From CAYWTS01 sp964461265 (GTDB lineage Bacteria > Bacteroidota > Ignavibacteria > Tepidaquicellales > OLB5), in assembly GCA_964461265.1 (NCBI GenBank), contig CAYWTS010000012.1:1-50175 (forward strand): a DNA stretch of 50,175 nt, written 5' to 3'. The translations under genes and the position numbers were made by a program. Shown piece by piece: positions 1-8,345 of this stretch; position 1 is the stretch's first letter; the number at the start of each line of letters is the position of its first letter. The notes beneath the pieces are model-generated. The model ran no database searches. It saw only the letters and a list, made by a program, of their open reading frames with translations, and was not told the origin of the DNA.

Positions 1-1
1 T

Positions 2-355
2 GTTTATTTAAGCGGAAAGGGTATTAATAGAATGTGTACAGTAAAGTATTCGCAGCTTGTTGGAATTAAAAAATTAAGTGAAAATATTCCTTTGAATTTC
101 GAATTACTGCAAAACTATCCAAACCCTTTCAATTCAAATTCAAAAATAAGATTTCAAATTACAAAACCTGCTGATGTTAAGCTTACTGTGTATGACGTTT
201 TAGGTAGGTTAATAACAACTATTGTTAATCAGAAATTGCTGTCCGGAACTTATGAAGTTGATTTTAACGGATTAGATTATCCAAGCGGGGTTTATTTATA
301 CCAACTTGTTAGTGATAAATTTATACAATCAAAATGTATGATTTTAATTAAATAG
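2..355 (+). CDS. C-terminal part of a secreted beta-propeller protein with T9SS sorting domain (5' end outside window)
   Basis: The reading frame is open to the left window edge, so this is the 3' end of a longer gene; the first internal ATG at 32 is not a likely start. The first residues (VYLSGKG..., then TVKYSQL) resemble the last blade of an SBBP-type beta-propeller, as in the next gene. They are followed by a T9SS type A C-terminal domain of about 80 residues: NYPNPFNS, then VYDVLGR, then YPSGVYLYQL, ending in MILIK. Such tails direct a Sec-exported protein through the outer membrane by type IX secretion and are normally removed or used for anchoring. The body's function cannot be seen. 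An inverted repeat lies just downstream. Confidence 0.8.
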   Translation, partial: VYLSGKGINRMCTVKYSQLVGIKKLSENIPLNFELLQNYPNPFNSNSKIRFQITKPADVKLTVYDVLGRLITTIVNQKLLSGTYEVDFNGLDYPSGVYLYQLVSDKFIQSKCMILIK

Positions 356-370
356 CTTTAAAAAGTATAT

Positions 371-482
371 AAGGCAGGCCCACTGCTTTTACAGATAAAA
401 GGAAATTATAATATGCTGGATGCTAAATTATAATTAATAATTTCGTATAGTAAATTATTGAACCCTTTTTGTGCCTGCCTTT
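371..482. repeat. Long-range inverted repeat between secreted-protein genes
   Basis: AAGGCAGGCCCAC at 371-383 pairs with GTGCCTGCCTTT at 471-482 (one C bulged), enclosing about 87 AT-rich bases. It lies right after the first gene. It may be a transcript-end structure or a decayed small mobile element; there is no T-run directly after the right arm that would make it a classical terminator. Confidence 0.4.
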
Positions 483-563
483 ATATTTTAAGTATATTTT
501 ACTAAATACAATTACACAAATATAATATTTATTATGAAATTTCGTTAAACCTTTAATTTAGAA

Positions 564-1958
564 ATGGAGAATAAAAATGAAAACTTCATTCTTACAGTGA
601 TCTTTTTCTTTTTTACTTATTATAACTTATTCTCACAAATAGACCCGCTTTGGACTGCTTATTATAATGATGAATATGATGGTAATAGCGACGTAATGTC
701 AATAGCATTAGATAACCAAAATAATGTATATGTAACGGGAATGAGTGACCATGCATATCAATTTACACCTATCCAAACAGTGAAGTATTATTCGAATGGC
801 GAGCGGCATTGGGTAAGGATGTATCCAAATGAAGGTCATCCAAATTATGATGATGAAAGCCAAGGGTATTCAATTGCTACATATTTTGACGGAGAAAACA
901 CTTACATTTATGTCACAGGAAGAATTTTCACTACTAATCATGGAAGCGATTTTGTAACATTAAAATATAAAGATGATGGGGAATTTGAATGGGCAAATAC
1001 TTACGATGGCCCTGGACATGGCAATGATAATGCCTTAAAGATAGCTATAGATGCCAATGGAAATGCTTATGTAACAGGAGTGAGTACCGGTAATGGAACT
1101 AACCAAGATTATGCTACTATAAAGTATCGTGCAAGCGATGGCTATGAATTATGGTCTTCCCGATATAATTGCTCAACAAATGGTAATGACTTTGCAAGTT
1201 CTATTAAAATAGGAAGTAATGGGACAGTTTTTGTAACAGGTACAAGTGATAGCACAGGAACGGGGAACGATATTGTTACGATAGCTTATGACCCGGATGA
1301 CGGTTCCAGATTATGGCTGGCAAGATATGACAGAAATAACACAACTGAAAATGGAAACGATTTGGCTGTTTATATAGGTCAAGGTGTCTATGTCGCCGGT
1401 ATAAGCGGAGATTATATTACTGTATTACGTTATAACACATTAGGCGGGCTGACTTGGGTAAATTATGCTCAAAGTGGGACTAGTAATGCAATCGAAATAT
1501 ATAGAAGAAATATAGGAGAAGGACCTAACTCTTACACTATTGATATTTTCGTAACCGGTTCAAGTGATGAAGGATATGGTAAAACAATTAGATATGATAA
1601 TAGCGGAAATGTAGTTAATGGCTGGCCTAATACATTCGATTATTATAGTAATCTTATGTCAATAGCAGTTGATCAATCAGAAAATGTATTTGTCACTGGC
1701 TCTGTATTCTTAGACGCTGAAAGCCTTTGTAAAGATTATCTTACAATTAAGTATAATAAAGATGGTAGCCAGATATGGTATGCATCCTTTGATGGCGATA
1801 ATGATGATTATTCTATAGATGTAGCAGTTGATAGTTACGGAAATTCTTATGTTACTGGAAATAGTTATCCGTATTCTTGCTCTAGTCCAGGAGATGCATC
1901 TTATGTAACGTTAAAATATTCATCGAGCTGTGGTGATTCTTTTGGTCCGGAATCTTAA
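564..1958 (+). CDS. Secreted SBBP-type beta-propeller protein, separated from its T9SS tail by an in-frame stop
   Basis: This 464-residue protein begins with a charged N-terminus and a hydrophobic stretch (FILTVIFFFFTYYNLFSQ), a plausible Sec signal with cleavage after the SQ. The rest is a series of SBBP (beta-propeller repeat, PF06739-like) units with the recurring patterns VYVTG, YxTIKY and WxxxYD, seen about seven times. Proteins of this kind are exported and often act as surface or adhesion components, but the ligand is unknown. The frame stops at TAA 1956-1958 after ...GDSFGPES. The next 100 codons in the same frame encode a full T9SS sorting domain, so the gene as it stands makes a protein without its export tail. 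A real nonsense mutation or a sequencing error are both possible. Confidence 0.8.
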   Translation: MENKNENFILTVIFFFFTYYNLFSQIDPLWTAYYNDEYDGNSDVMSIALDNQNNVYVTGMSDHAYQFTPIQTVKYYSNGERHWVRMYPNEGHPNYDDESQGYSIATYFDGENTYIYVTGRIFTTNHGSDFVTLKYKDDGEFEWANTYDGPGHGNDNALKIAIDANGNAYVTGVSTGNGTNQDYATIKYRASDGYELWSSRYNCSTNGNDFASSIKIGSNGTVFVTGTSDSTGTGNDIVTIAYDPDDGSRLWLARYDRNNTTENGNDLAVYIGQGVYVAGISGDYITVLRYNTLGGLTWVNYAQSGTSNAIEIYRRNIGEGPNSYTIDIFVTGSSDEGYGKTIRYDNSGNVVNGWPNTFDYYSNLMSIAVDQSENVFVTGSVFLDAESLCKDYLTIKYNKDGSQIWYASFDGDNDDYSIDVAVDSYGNSYVTGNSYPYSCSSPGDASYVTLKYSSSCGDSFGPES

Positions 1959-2258
1959 AATAATAACGGAAATAAAAACAATCAAGAAATTCCTAATACT
2001 TATTTACTGAAGCAAAATTACCCAAATCCTTTTAATCCAGTTACAACAATTAAATACACAATACCTCAATCCGTTTTTGTAAAAATTTCTGTTTTCAATA
2101 TTTTAGGGCAGGAAGAGGCGATACTTGTTAATGAGTATAAAGAAGCAGGTTATTACAATGTACAGTTCGACGGTTCAAAACTTGCAAGCGGTATTTATGT
2201 TTATAAGATTTTTACAGATAATTACACTGATACAAAGAAGATGCTATTAATTAAGTAG
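1959..2258 (+). pseudogene. T9SS type A sorting domain cut off from the upstream gene by one stop codon
   Basis: Read in exactly the same frame as the gene before it, with no start codon of its own. It encodes a linker (NNGNKNNQEIPN), then NYPNPFNPVTTIKY, SVFNILGQ, LASGIYVYKI and the terminal MLLIK followed by TAG at 2256-2258. This is a complete T9SS C-terminal domain. Only the TAA at 1956-1958 separates it from the beta-propeller body. A single-base change such as GAA or CAA to TAA would explain it. Confidence 0.8.
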
Positions 2259-2265
2259 TTTTATA

Positions 2266-2294
2266 TCGTCCTACGACTTCAAGTCGTCAGACGA
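2266..2294. repeat. Palindromic repeat of the CGACTT/AAGTCG type
   Basis: ACGACTT-C-AAGTCGT forms a 7-bp stem at 2273-2287, extended outwards by TCGTC and GACGA. A related palindrome with the same outer GGACGA end lies at 17268-17290, so these may be two copies of one small REP-like family. Confidence 0.5.
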
Positions 2295-2305
2295 ATATAC
2301 TTAAA

Positions 2306-2337
2306 AAACCTGACCCCGAGTCCTCGGGGTCAGGTTT
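2306..2337. terminator. Bidirectional terminator between the beta-propeller gene and recA
   Basis: A perfect 15-bp inverted repeat (AAACCTGACCCCGAG and its complement) with a two-base centre. On the minus strand it is followed by a run of six T, fitting an intrinsic terminator for recA; the two genes converge here. Confidence 0.85.
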
Positions 2338-2351
2338 GAATATTGTTACAA

Positions 2352-3392
2352 TTATTTCTTTTTATCGTTGCTTTTTTTCTCGGTTTCTTCAGTCTGTTCC
2401 ATTGGAATACCGAGCTGAGTTTTTACTTCTTTCTCAAGCTGTTTAAGAAGCTTCGGATTTTCAATAATAACCTGCTTAACCCCGTCTCTGCCCTGCATAC
2501 GGTTGCCCTGGTATGAGAACCATGCACCGGATTTTTGAATTATTTCAAGATTAACCGCTGTATCAACAAGGTCACCTATTTTTGATATTCCTTCGTTGTA
2601 AATTATGTCAAATTCGGTTTCTTTAAATGGCGGTGCAACTTTATTTTTTACAACCTTAACTTTTGTTCTGTTACCGATTATATTCGAACCATCTTTAATA
2701 GTGGCAACCTTGCGTATATCCATTCTGATAGAAGCATAAAACTTTAATGCTTTTCCGCCTGTAGTAGTTTCGGGATTACCGAACATAATGCCTATTTTTT
2801 CCCTGAGCTGGTTTGTAAATACTAGTGCAAGATTCGATTTTGCTACTGCTGCAGTAAGCTTACGCAATGCCTGTGACATGAGTCTTGCCTGCAAACCCAT
2901 GTGTGAGTCGCCCATTTCACCCTCAATTTCCGCTCTCGGTGTTAATGCTGCAACCGAATCGACTATAATAATATCGAGCGCATTACTGCGGACAAGTGTT
3001 TCTACTATCTCCAAAGCTTGCTCGCCGTATTCCGGCTGTGAAATGAGAAGATTGGCAATATCAACACCAAGCTTTTTTGCATAGGCAGTATCCATTGCAT
3101 GTTCTGTGTCGATAAATGCAGCAAGCCCACCTTTTCTTTGTGCTTCTGCTATTGCATGAAGGCAAATTGTGGTTTTCCCTGACGATTCGGGTCCGTATAT
3201 CTCCGATATTCTTCCTCTTGGAATACCCCCTACGCCGAGGGCTGCATCAAGCGAAATTGAACCCGTTGAAATAGAATCTATCTTTGTTACCACGCCGTTT
3301 CCAAGACGCATAATTGAGCCCTTCCCGTGTGATTTCTCGATCTGGTCAATAGCTATTTGAAGCGATTTTAACTTTTGTTCCTGCTCAGGCAT
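2352..3392 (-). CDS. recA: RecA recombinase
   Basis: A 346-residue RecA, the usual length. RecA polymerises on single-stranded DNA, catalyses homologous pairing and strand exchange, and triggers LexA self-cleavage. The Walker A motif GPESSGKT is at residues 67-74, Walker B is IIIVDSVAAL, and the DNA-binding loop regions GEMGDSHMGLQARLMSQ and FGNPETTTGGKALKFYAS are intact. The C-terminus is the normal acidic/lysine-rich tail. The ATG start has AAAGGAT eight or so bases upstream. It is the last gene of a leftward series but is preceded by a 344-base gap, so it probably has its own promoter there. A strong palindrome in that gap is a candidate operator. Confidence 0.98.
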   Translation of the reverse strand: MPEQEQKLKSLQIAIDQIEKSHGKGSIMRLGNGVVTKIDSISTGSISLDAALGVGGIPRGRISEIYGPESSGKTTICLHAIAEAQRKGGLAAFIDTEHAMDTAYAKKLGVDIANLLISQPEYGEQALEIVETLVRSNALDIIIVDSVAALTPRAEIEGEMGDSHMGLQARLMSQALRKLTAAVAKSNLALVFTNQLREKIGIMFGNPETTTGGKALKFYASIRMDIRKVATIKDGSNIIGNRTKVKVVKNKVAPPFKETEFDIIYNEGISKIGDLVDTAVNLEIIQKSGAWFSYQGNRMQGRDGVKQVIIENPKLLKQLEKEVKTQLGIPMEQTEETEKKSNDKKK

Positions 3393-3736
3393 TATAAATC
3401 CTTTTTTTATAGTTTTTAAAATATCAACCTAATGGTTAAAATTATCAATTGAAAAAATTAAAGTGTTTTACAATAATAATTAGTCTATAAAATATGATAG
3501 TATCATAAAGTGATACTTTATGTAAAAAAGGCATTTAATAAATTAACATTTACATATTCAATTTCTTTTTGCTGGCTAATATAGAAGCATAGCAGTAAAT
3601 CACTAATACAGTATGATTGGTTTCCAGCTTTCGCTTGAAAAACATGAATACATGAATGTTTCAATCGAAAAATATTACATATTTACTGGTAATAAATATC
3701 AAATATAAAATAAATAATATAGAGAATTTAATAATT
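3393..3736. promoter_or_regulatory. recA upstream region (344 bases, no gene)
   Basis: This AT-rich stretch separates recA from the methyltransferase gene and must contain the recA promoter. No protein-coding frame is convincing. The only clear structure is the overlapping palindrome at 3499-3521, about 110 bases upstream of the recA start. Confidence 0.5.
3499..3521. promoter_or_regulatory. Overlapping palindromes upstream of recA, candidate operator
   Basis: AGTATCA-TAAAG-TGATACT (3499-3517) is a perfect 7+7 inverted repeat, and ATAAAGT-GAT-ACTTTAT (3505-3521) is a second perfect one sharing part of the same bases. Such a dyad upstream of recA could be a LexA/SOS operator. It does not match the E. 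coli or Gram-positive SOS box, and the assignment is inference only. Confidence 0.35.
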
Positions 3737-4633
3737 CTATTTCAGTTTATTCAATACTTTAATATAATCCGGAGTTGTTCCGCAGCAGCCGCCTATCATT
3801 TTTACACCTATTTCTTTCCATCGTTTTGCGTATCTGTAATACTCATCCACAGAAACATTTCTTTCAAATTCACCTGAATCGAATTTCGCAGGGTCACCTA
3901 TATTAGCATACACGCCCAATGGGAGTGATGTAAGCTGTTTTAATCGATTAACTATTGGTTCAACCAATGTAGGATGAATACAATTTATTGAAAGCACCTT
4001 AGGGGAATATTTCTCGATAATCTTTACGGCATCTTCAAGTTTCTCACCTGAATATAAAGCATTCTCGTTTTTAGGAAGTATGCTTATAATATACTCTTTA
4101 TCAAACTTATGTATCTGGTTAAGTACAGCAGAAATTTCACGGATGTTATTCAGTGTTTCTGCTATTAGAATATCAACCTCAGCCTCTACAAGATTTTTTA
4201 TATGTTCATACTGTTCTGTGCAAATTGTATCGGTATCGAGCTGAGTTTGCGTATCATACGAATCCTCCAGCGGTGCAATACAGCCGGCTATTAAGGTATT
4301 TTCATTCGAAAGCATTACTGCATCTTTTGCAATATCTACAGCAAGCTGGGTTAATTCTTTTGCTGTTTCGTGAAAACTTAAGTCATTAAAATGGTATTTT
4401 GCCTTTTCAAATATCCGTTTTTGTGTACGAAAGGTGTTGGTTGTAATAATATTGGCACCGTTATCGATATTCTTTATATGAATCATTCTTATTGTATCAG
4501 GACTGTTTATAAGTGCTCTCGCACTCCATAACGGCAGTGTTATATCCTCACCAAGTCTTTCAAGCTCGGTTCCCATTGCAGAATCGAGTACAACAATGCT
4601 TTTTGTTTTTAATAATTCGGATAGTGAAGTCAT
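3737..4633 (-). CDS. Homocysteine S-methyltransferase family protein
   Basis: A 298-residue protein made of a single homocysteine-binding TIM barrel (PF02574), as in MmuM/BhmT or the N-terminal part of MetH. It would transfer a methyl group from a methylated donor to homocysteine to give methionine. The three zinc-binding cysteines are visible: C218 in the SINCIHP motif and C283-C284 in GGCCGTTP. The N-terminal DSAMGTELERLG is also typical. It lacks cobalamin and folate domains, so the donor is probably a small molecule such as S-methylmethionine, or the protein works with a separate reductase/methyltransferase partner. The start codon shares one base with the stop of the upstream small membrane protein (TAATG), which suggests translational coupling. 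Confidence 0.85.
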   Translation of the reverse strand: MTSLSELLKTKSIVVLDSAMGTELERLGEDITLPLWSARALINSPDTIRMIHIKNIDNGANIITTNTFRTQKRIFEKAKYHFNDLSFHETAKELTQLAVDIAKDAVMLSNENTLIAGCIAPLEDSYDTQTQLDTDTICTEQYEHIKNLVEAEVDILIAETLNNIREISAVLNQIHKFDKEYIISILPKNENALYSGEKLEDAVKIIEKYSPKVLSINCIHPTLVEPIVNRLKQLTSLPLGVYANIGDPAKFDSGEFERNVSVDEYYRYAKRWKEIGVKMIGGCCGTTPDYIKVLNKLK

Positions 4634-4857
4634 TATTTACGTGTAAAAAAATTTATTAACCAGAAGATAAATGTTAAAATAATGCTAATTACAATGGAGG
4701 TAACAATAGGGAAATAAAATGTAAAATTTTGTTTCCTAATTTCTATATCCCCGGGCAGCTTTCCAAAAAAGTTAAGTTTCGGTAAAAACATCAGCACAAT
4801 ACCGGCAAATAAAAAAATAGCACCAATGAGTATTAATATCTTACCAAAACTATGCAT
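4633..4857 (-). CDS. Small membrane protein, DUF2905-like
   Basis: A 74-residue protein with two membrane segments (about residues 5-25 and 49-70). Between them lies LPKLNFFGKLPGDIEIRKQNFTF; the (G)KLPGDI pattern is the hallmark of the DUF2905 family, whose function is unknown. It is translationally coupled to the methyltransferase gene downstream through a one-base stop-start overlap. Confidence 0.8.
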   Translation of the reverse strand: MHSFGKILILIGAIFLFAGIVLMFLPKLNFFGKLPGDIEIRKQNFTFYFPIVTSIVISIILTFIFWLINFFTRK

Positions 4858-4916
4858 AGATTTTACACAGTTTTAAATCTCAAGATAATATAATACAAAA
4901 TATATTTATTATCTTC

Positions 4917-5135
4917 TTAAGACGGTTCTTCCTTCTTTATTTTACATGTGTTAAAACCAAAAGGTGAATAAAGAGGACAAAAACTAATAACACTGGTTAA
5001 TAATAACATTATTGCAAGTATAAGCAGTATTATGCCCAAGGTTCCTGCTGCTACATTTGTAAAATAGAGAATGGCAAAAATTACTGCCAGTATTAACCTG
5101 ATAATCTTATCTGCAGCACCTACATTTTTTTTCAT
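4917..5135 (-). CDS. Small inner-membrane protein, DUF2892-like
   Basis: A 72-residue protein beginning MKKNVGAADKIIRLILAV and containing two membrane segments, ending with a CPLYSPFGFNTC motif. This matches DUF2892 proteins (YgaP-type membrane anchor, often found alone). The two cysteines near the C-terminus are conserved in the family. Function is not established. Confidence 0.8.
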   Translation of the reverse strand: MKKNVGAADKIIRLILAVIFAILYFTNVAAGTLGIILLILAIMLLLTSVISFCPLYSPFGFNTCKIKKEEPS

Positions 5136-5198
5136 AATATTAATCCTTTCAGTTTATATTATTTATTTAATTTCAATGAAAAATTAACAAACTCAATA

Positions 5199-6029
5199 TT
5201 ATAATATTCCAACAATCTTTGGTAATATTTTTCCAAATTCTTTTTCTGCTTTCAGCCTGTTCCTGTTTTTTTCCTCTTCTGAAATTTCTACTAATCTGTC
5301 AGCAACAAGTTCTCTGGTAATCATTCCAAATGCAATTACTTTCAAACCTGCATGTACTGCAGCAATATTTTCAGGAACAAGCGAGTAACCAAGAACATCG
5401 GCGCCAATATCACGGTAAAACCTGCATTCAGCTTCGGTTTCGGTTTCGGGTCCCGGTATTCCGAGATATACAGAGGGATAGAATCTGAATTTATTCTCAA
5501 TTAACAAATGTTCAGCTTTAGTGTACAGCTTTTTATCATAAGCATTACTCATATCGGGGAATCTTGGTCCTAGCGAATCGTCATTTTCACCGATTAAGGG
5601 ATTATCGCCCATTAAATTTATGTGGTCATAAATAAATGATACACCCCCCGTTTGAAACCGCGGATTTAAATGCCCGGCTTCTCCAACTAGTATAACAGTT
5701 TTAACCCCAAGTGCTTTCAGTATGTAAATATAATGTGCGGTTTCACGCATAGTGTAACCGTTATAGTAATGAAACCTGCCGTTTAAAATTAATAATTTTC
5801 GCTTTGTCTTAAATTCCTCTGCAAATATTAATTCGCCTTCATCATCCTTACCTTCGCTTTCAAACCCGGGCGGAATGAATTCGTATCCAATACGCTCGCG
5901 TATTTTAAATAATTTAAGAAACGCAGGATTATAATAGGTTATTAAAGCAAGGTCAATTTTGTCCTTAAACGGATTACGCGGGAGAATATAATTTACCGAC
6001 TCTGTAATTCTTTTCTTTTGAATAGTCAT
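5199..6029 (-). CDS. Divergent purine nucleoside phosphorylase paralogue, probably altered in activity
   Basis: This 276-residue protein has the fold and length of trimeric purine nucleoside phosphorylase/MTAP. Conserved parts are GRFHYYNGYT, AGHLNPRF, DHIN, GPETETEAECR and GADVLGYSLVPE. Several active-site elements are changed: the glycine-rich phosphate loop (GTGLGG in the neighbour) is replaced by ITYYNPAF, the base-stacking Met of GMS is Tyr, and the residue aligning with human PNP Asn243 is Arg. It follows a canonical paralogue with a 4-base ATGA overlap, so the two are made together. It may be a non-catalytic partner, have a changed substrate, or be regulatory. The alignment was made by eye. 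Confidence 0.8.
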   Translation of the reverse strand: MTIQKKRITESVNYILPRNPFKDKIDLALITYYNPAFLKLFKIRERIGYEFIPPGFESEGKDDEGELIFAEEFKTKRKLLILNGRFHYYNGYTMRETAHYIYILKALGVKTVILVGEAGHLNPRFQTGGVSFIYDHINLMGDNPLIGENDDSLGPRFPDMSNAYDKKLYTKAEHLLIENKFRFYPSVYLGIPGPETETEAECRFYRDIGADVLGYSLVPENIAAVHAGLKVIAFGMITRELVADRLVEISEEEKNRNRLKAEKEFGKILPKIVGIL

Positions 6030-6850
6030 TTAATTTTTTCGATAACTTTTTTAGTTAATAATGTCAGTTTTGGCTCTGCCTCGGCAGCTGCTTCAAGTAT
6101 TTCCGAAATAACTGCGGGTTTCAGAGAATCGGGTAAGCCAACATCGGTTACTATTGATAAGCCAAGCGTCCTGAATGAATTTGTTGAAGCAACCAGGGCT
6201 TCGGGGATAGTTGACATTCCCACAACATCTGCACCAAACTTCCTGACCATTCTGTATTCTGAAACTGTTTCAAGTGTGGGTCCTCTAAGAGCAAAATATA
6301 CCCCTTTTTGAACAGGAATTTCAAATTCTAAAGCTGTCTCTTCAGCTAATGAAATCAGATAATCATCATAAATTTTCCTGTTACTGTGTTTTAGAAAATC
6401 GGTACCATTTACAGGTGAATCGAAAAAGAAATTAATATGGTCTTTCATTATCATAAGGTCAGCTTTTTTATAGAACGGATTAACCGCACCGCATGCATTT
6501 GAAACTAACAGCGTTTTCACTCCAATTGAATTCATCACATTTACCGGGTAAGTTACCTCGTACATTGAATATCCTTCATAGTAATGAAACCTGCCCTGCA
6601 TAATAACTGAATTTTTACCTGATATCTCTCCGAATATCAGATTCCCGTGGTGTGATTCTACTGTTGAAACCGGGAAATGAGGAATATTGTTATACTCTAT
6701 CTCATACCTGATATTAACATCTTTTACAAGACCGCCAAGACCTGTACCCAGTATAATCCCGATTTCGGGAGAAAATCCATTTATCTTTTTAAGTATGTAT
6801 TCAACCGATTCCGATAGTAACGCACCATCTTTTTGCCGGCTATTCCTCAT
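6026..6850 (-). CDS. Purine nucleoside phosphorylase
   Basis: A 274-residue protein from the ATG at 6850. A frame reaching back to 6937 would overlap divIVA by 71 bases and adds an Arg-rich, non-homologous leader, so the shorter start, 16 bases after divIVA, is preferred. It carries the phosphate-binding GIILGTGLGG, GRFHYYEGY, SNACGAVNPFY, DHIN, GPTLETVSEYR and GADVVGMSTIPE. It cleaves purine nucleosides with phosphate to give base and ribose-1-phosphate in purine salvage. The residue matching human Asn243 is Asp (SIVTD), as in enzymes that accept 6-aminopurines, so adenosine or methylthioadenosine may be a substrate; this is inference. It overlaps the divergent paralogue downstream. Confidence 0.88.
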   Translation of the reverse strand: MRNSRQKDGALLSESVEYILKKINGFSPEIGIILGTGLGGLVKDVNIRYEIEYNNIPHFPVSTVESHHGNLIFGEISGKNSVIMQGRFHYYEGYSMYEVTYPVNVMNSIGVKTLLVSNACGAVNPFYKKADLMIMKDHINFFFDSPVNGTDFLKHSNRKIYDDYLISLAEETALEFEIPVQKGVYFALRGPTLETVSEYRMVRKFGADVVGMSTIPEALVASTNSFRTLGLSIVTDVGLPDSLKPAVISEILEAAAEAEPKLTLLTKKVIEKIK

Positions 6851-6866
6851 AAAAACAGTTACATTA

Positions 6867-7448
6867 TCATTTCGATTCGTCGATATTAAGGTCCATCCCG
6901 TAATCGGGCGGCGTTTCCGGCTGCGGATTTGAAACATCGGTAAGCTGATCTACATCAGATTCCAGGCGAATAATCCGGCGGTTACGGGAATATTCATCAA
7001 CCGAATTAAGTTTTTCGATTAAAAAGTTCTTCACCTCGTCAATAATATTCTCAGTTTTAACCCTTAAGTCGTCTAACTCTTGTTTGAGATTTATAATTTC
7101 CTCTTTTGCAGAAAGCCTGGTTTTAGATGCAAGTATCTCTGCTTCCTGCAAAATCAGTTCTGCCCGCTTTTTGGCATTTTCCAGAACCTCCTCTGCCATA
7201 TCCTGTGATTTTACGATAGCTTTCTGAAACGTTTTTTCATTTTCTTTGTAAACACTAATCTCATTTTTAAACTCAGCAGCTTCTTTTTCAAGGTTCTCAA
7301 TTTTCTCTTTTAGCTGCTGGTTTTCCCGGTATAACTGTTCCACTTCTTTTGACACAGTATCAAGGTATGCTTCAACCTCTCCTACATCATACCCCCTAAT
7401 TGATTTTTTAAATTCCTGCTTTTTAATATCGAGTGCTGAGAGTCTCAT
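6867..7448 (-). CDS. DivIVA domain protein
   Basis: A 193-residue protein with the N-terminal DivIVA membrane-binding domain (residues 1-60: LSALDIKKQEFKKSIRGYD, then EVEAYLDTV) and a long coiled coil up to about residue 150, followed by a short acidic tail. DivIVA-family proteins sense curved membranes and organise septum or pole proteins. In Bacteroidota relatives the gene often sits beside yggS, as here. A strong Shine-Dalgarno (GGAGGG) precedes the ATG. Confidence 0.9.
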   Translation of the reverse strand: MRLSALDIKKQEFKKSIRGYDVGEVEAYLDTVSKEVEQLYRENQQLKEKIENLEKEAAEFKNEISVYKENEKTFQKAIVKSQDMAEEVLENAKKRAELILQEAEILASKTRLSAKEEIINLKQELDDLRVKTENIIDEVKNFLIEKLNSVDEYSRNRRIIRLESDVDQLTDVSNPQPETPPDYGMDLNIDESK

Positions 7449-7483
7449 TTTCCCTCCTGTTTTGAGACTTATTGGTTATAATA

Positions 7484-8200
7484 TTAATTTCGTCTTCCGA
7501 AAACTGCTGTTCCGATCCTTATCATGTTTGAACCCTCTTCTATTGCTATATCAAAATCCGCCGTCATACCCATTGAAAGATATTTCATTTCTGTATTGGG
7601 TAAACCAAGTGATTTTAGTTCCTCAAAAATATTTCTTAGAGTCCTGTAATTATCTCTAACTATTTTTCTTTCTTCCTCTGACGCTTCATCGAGAATAATC
7701 TTTGCAATTGTCATTAATCCTTTCAATCTGACATGTGCAAGTCCTGATACCGCTTGTGCAATACTTAAAACCTCGTCAGGTTCACAACCGGATTTCTGTT
7801 CCTCGTGTGAAGTGTTTACCTGTATTAAACAATCAATTGTTCTATTGTTCTTCTCCGCTTCCTTTTCTATAACATATGCCAGCTTTATGCTGTCAAGAGA
7901 ATGAATGAGATATATAAACGGAGCGATATATTTTACCTTATTCGATTGTAAATGCCCCACTAGATGCCATTTCACAGGTATATCGCGAAGCACCTCATAT
8001 TTTCCCGTCAGTTCCTGCACCCTGTTTTCACCTATATCTGCCTGGCCCGATTCAAAAGCAGCTTTTATTGCTTCATGCGGAAATGTTTTGCTTACTGCAA
8101 CAATTCCGATTTCATCAGGATTACGTCCTGCTTTTACACAAACTTCTGAAACCTTTGCCTTAAGATTTAACAAATTTTCAGTAATATAATCAAAATACAT
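7484..8200 (-). CDS. YggS/PLPBP family pyridoxal phosphate homeostasis protein
   Basis: A 238-residue alanine-racemase-fold protein of the YggS family. The PLP lysine is K38 in VAVSKTF; GENRVQEL, WHLVGHLQSNK, LIQVN and LSMGMTADFDIAI are the family motifs. It binds PLP without known catalysis and buffers vitamin B6 and amino/keto acid levels. It heads the leftward series yggS-divIVA-PNP-PNP and is 35 bases from divIVA. Its upstream region (8201-8345) is shared with the divergent deiminase-like gene. Confidence 0.93.
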   Translation of the reverse strand: MYFDYITENLLNLKAKVSEVCVKAGRNPDEIGIVAVSKTFPHEAIKAAFESGQADIGENRVQELTGKYEVLRDIPVKWHLVGHLQSNKVKYIAPFIYLIHSLDSIKLAYVIEKEAEKNNRTIDCLIQVNTSHEEQKSGCEPDEVLSIAQAVSGLAHVRLKGLMTIAKIILDEASEEERKIVRDNYRTLRNIFEELKSLGLPNTEMKYLSMGMTADFDIAIEEGSNMIRIGTAVFGRRN

Positions 8201-8345
8201 AAATAAAATCCAGAAGTATATAATATATTAAAAATAAACTAACATTAAAGTAATATCAAGATAATTAAAACTAAGTTACAATTATTGAAAAGATTATCAT
8301 TTTTAAGTAAGTTGCAGTTCACTTTTCAATTTACATTCAAATGAA

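Noticed and set aside
2788..3360. Plus-strand frames opposite recA
   Set aside because: They mirror the coding strand of a definite recA gene and have no features of their own.
6851..6937. Longer N-terminus for the canonical purine nucleoside phosphorylase
   Set aside because: It would overlap divIVA by 71 bases and adds an Arg-rich leader unlike the family; the ATG at 6850 gives the normal length.
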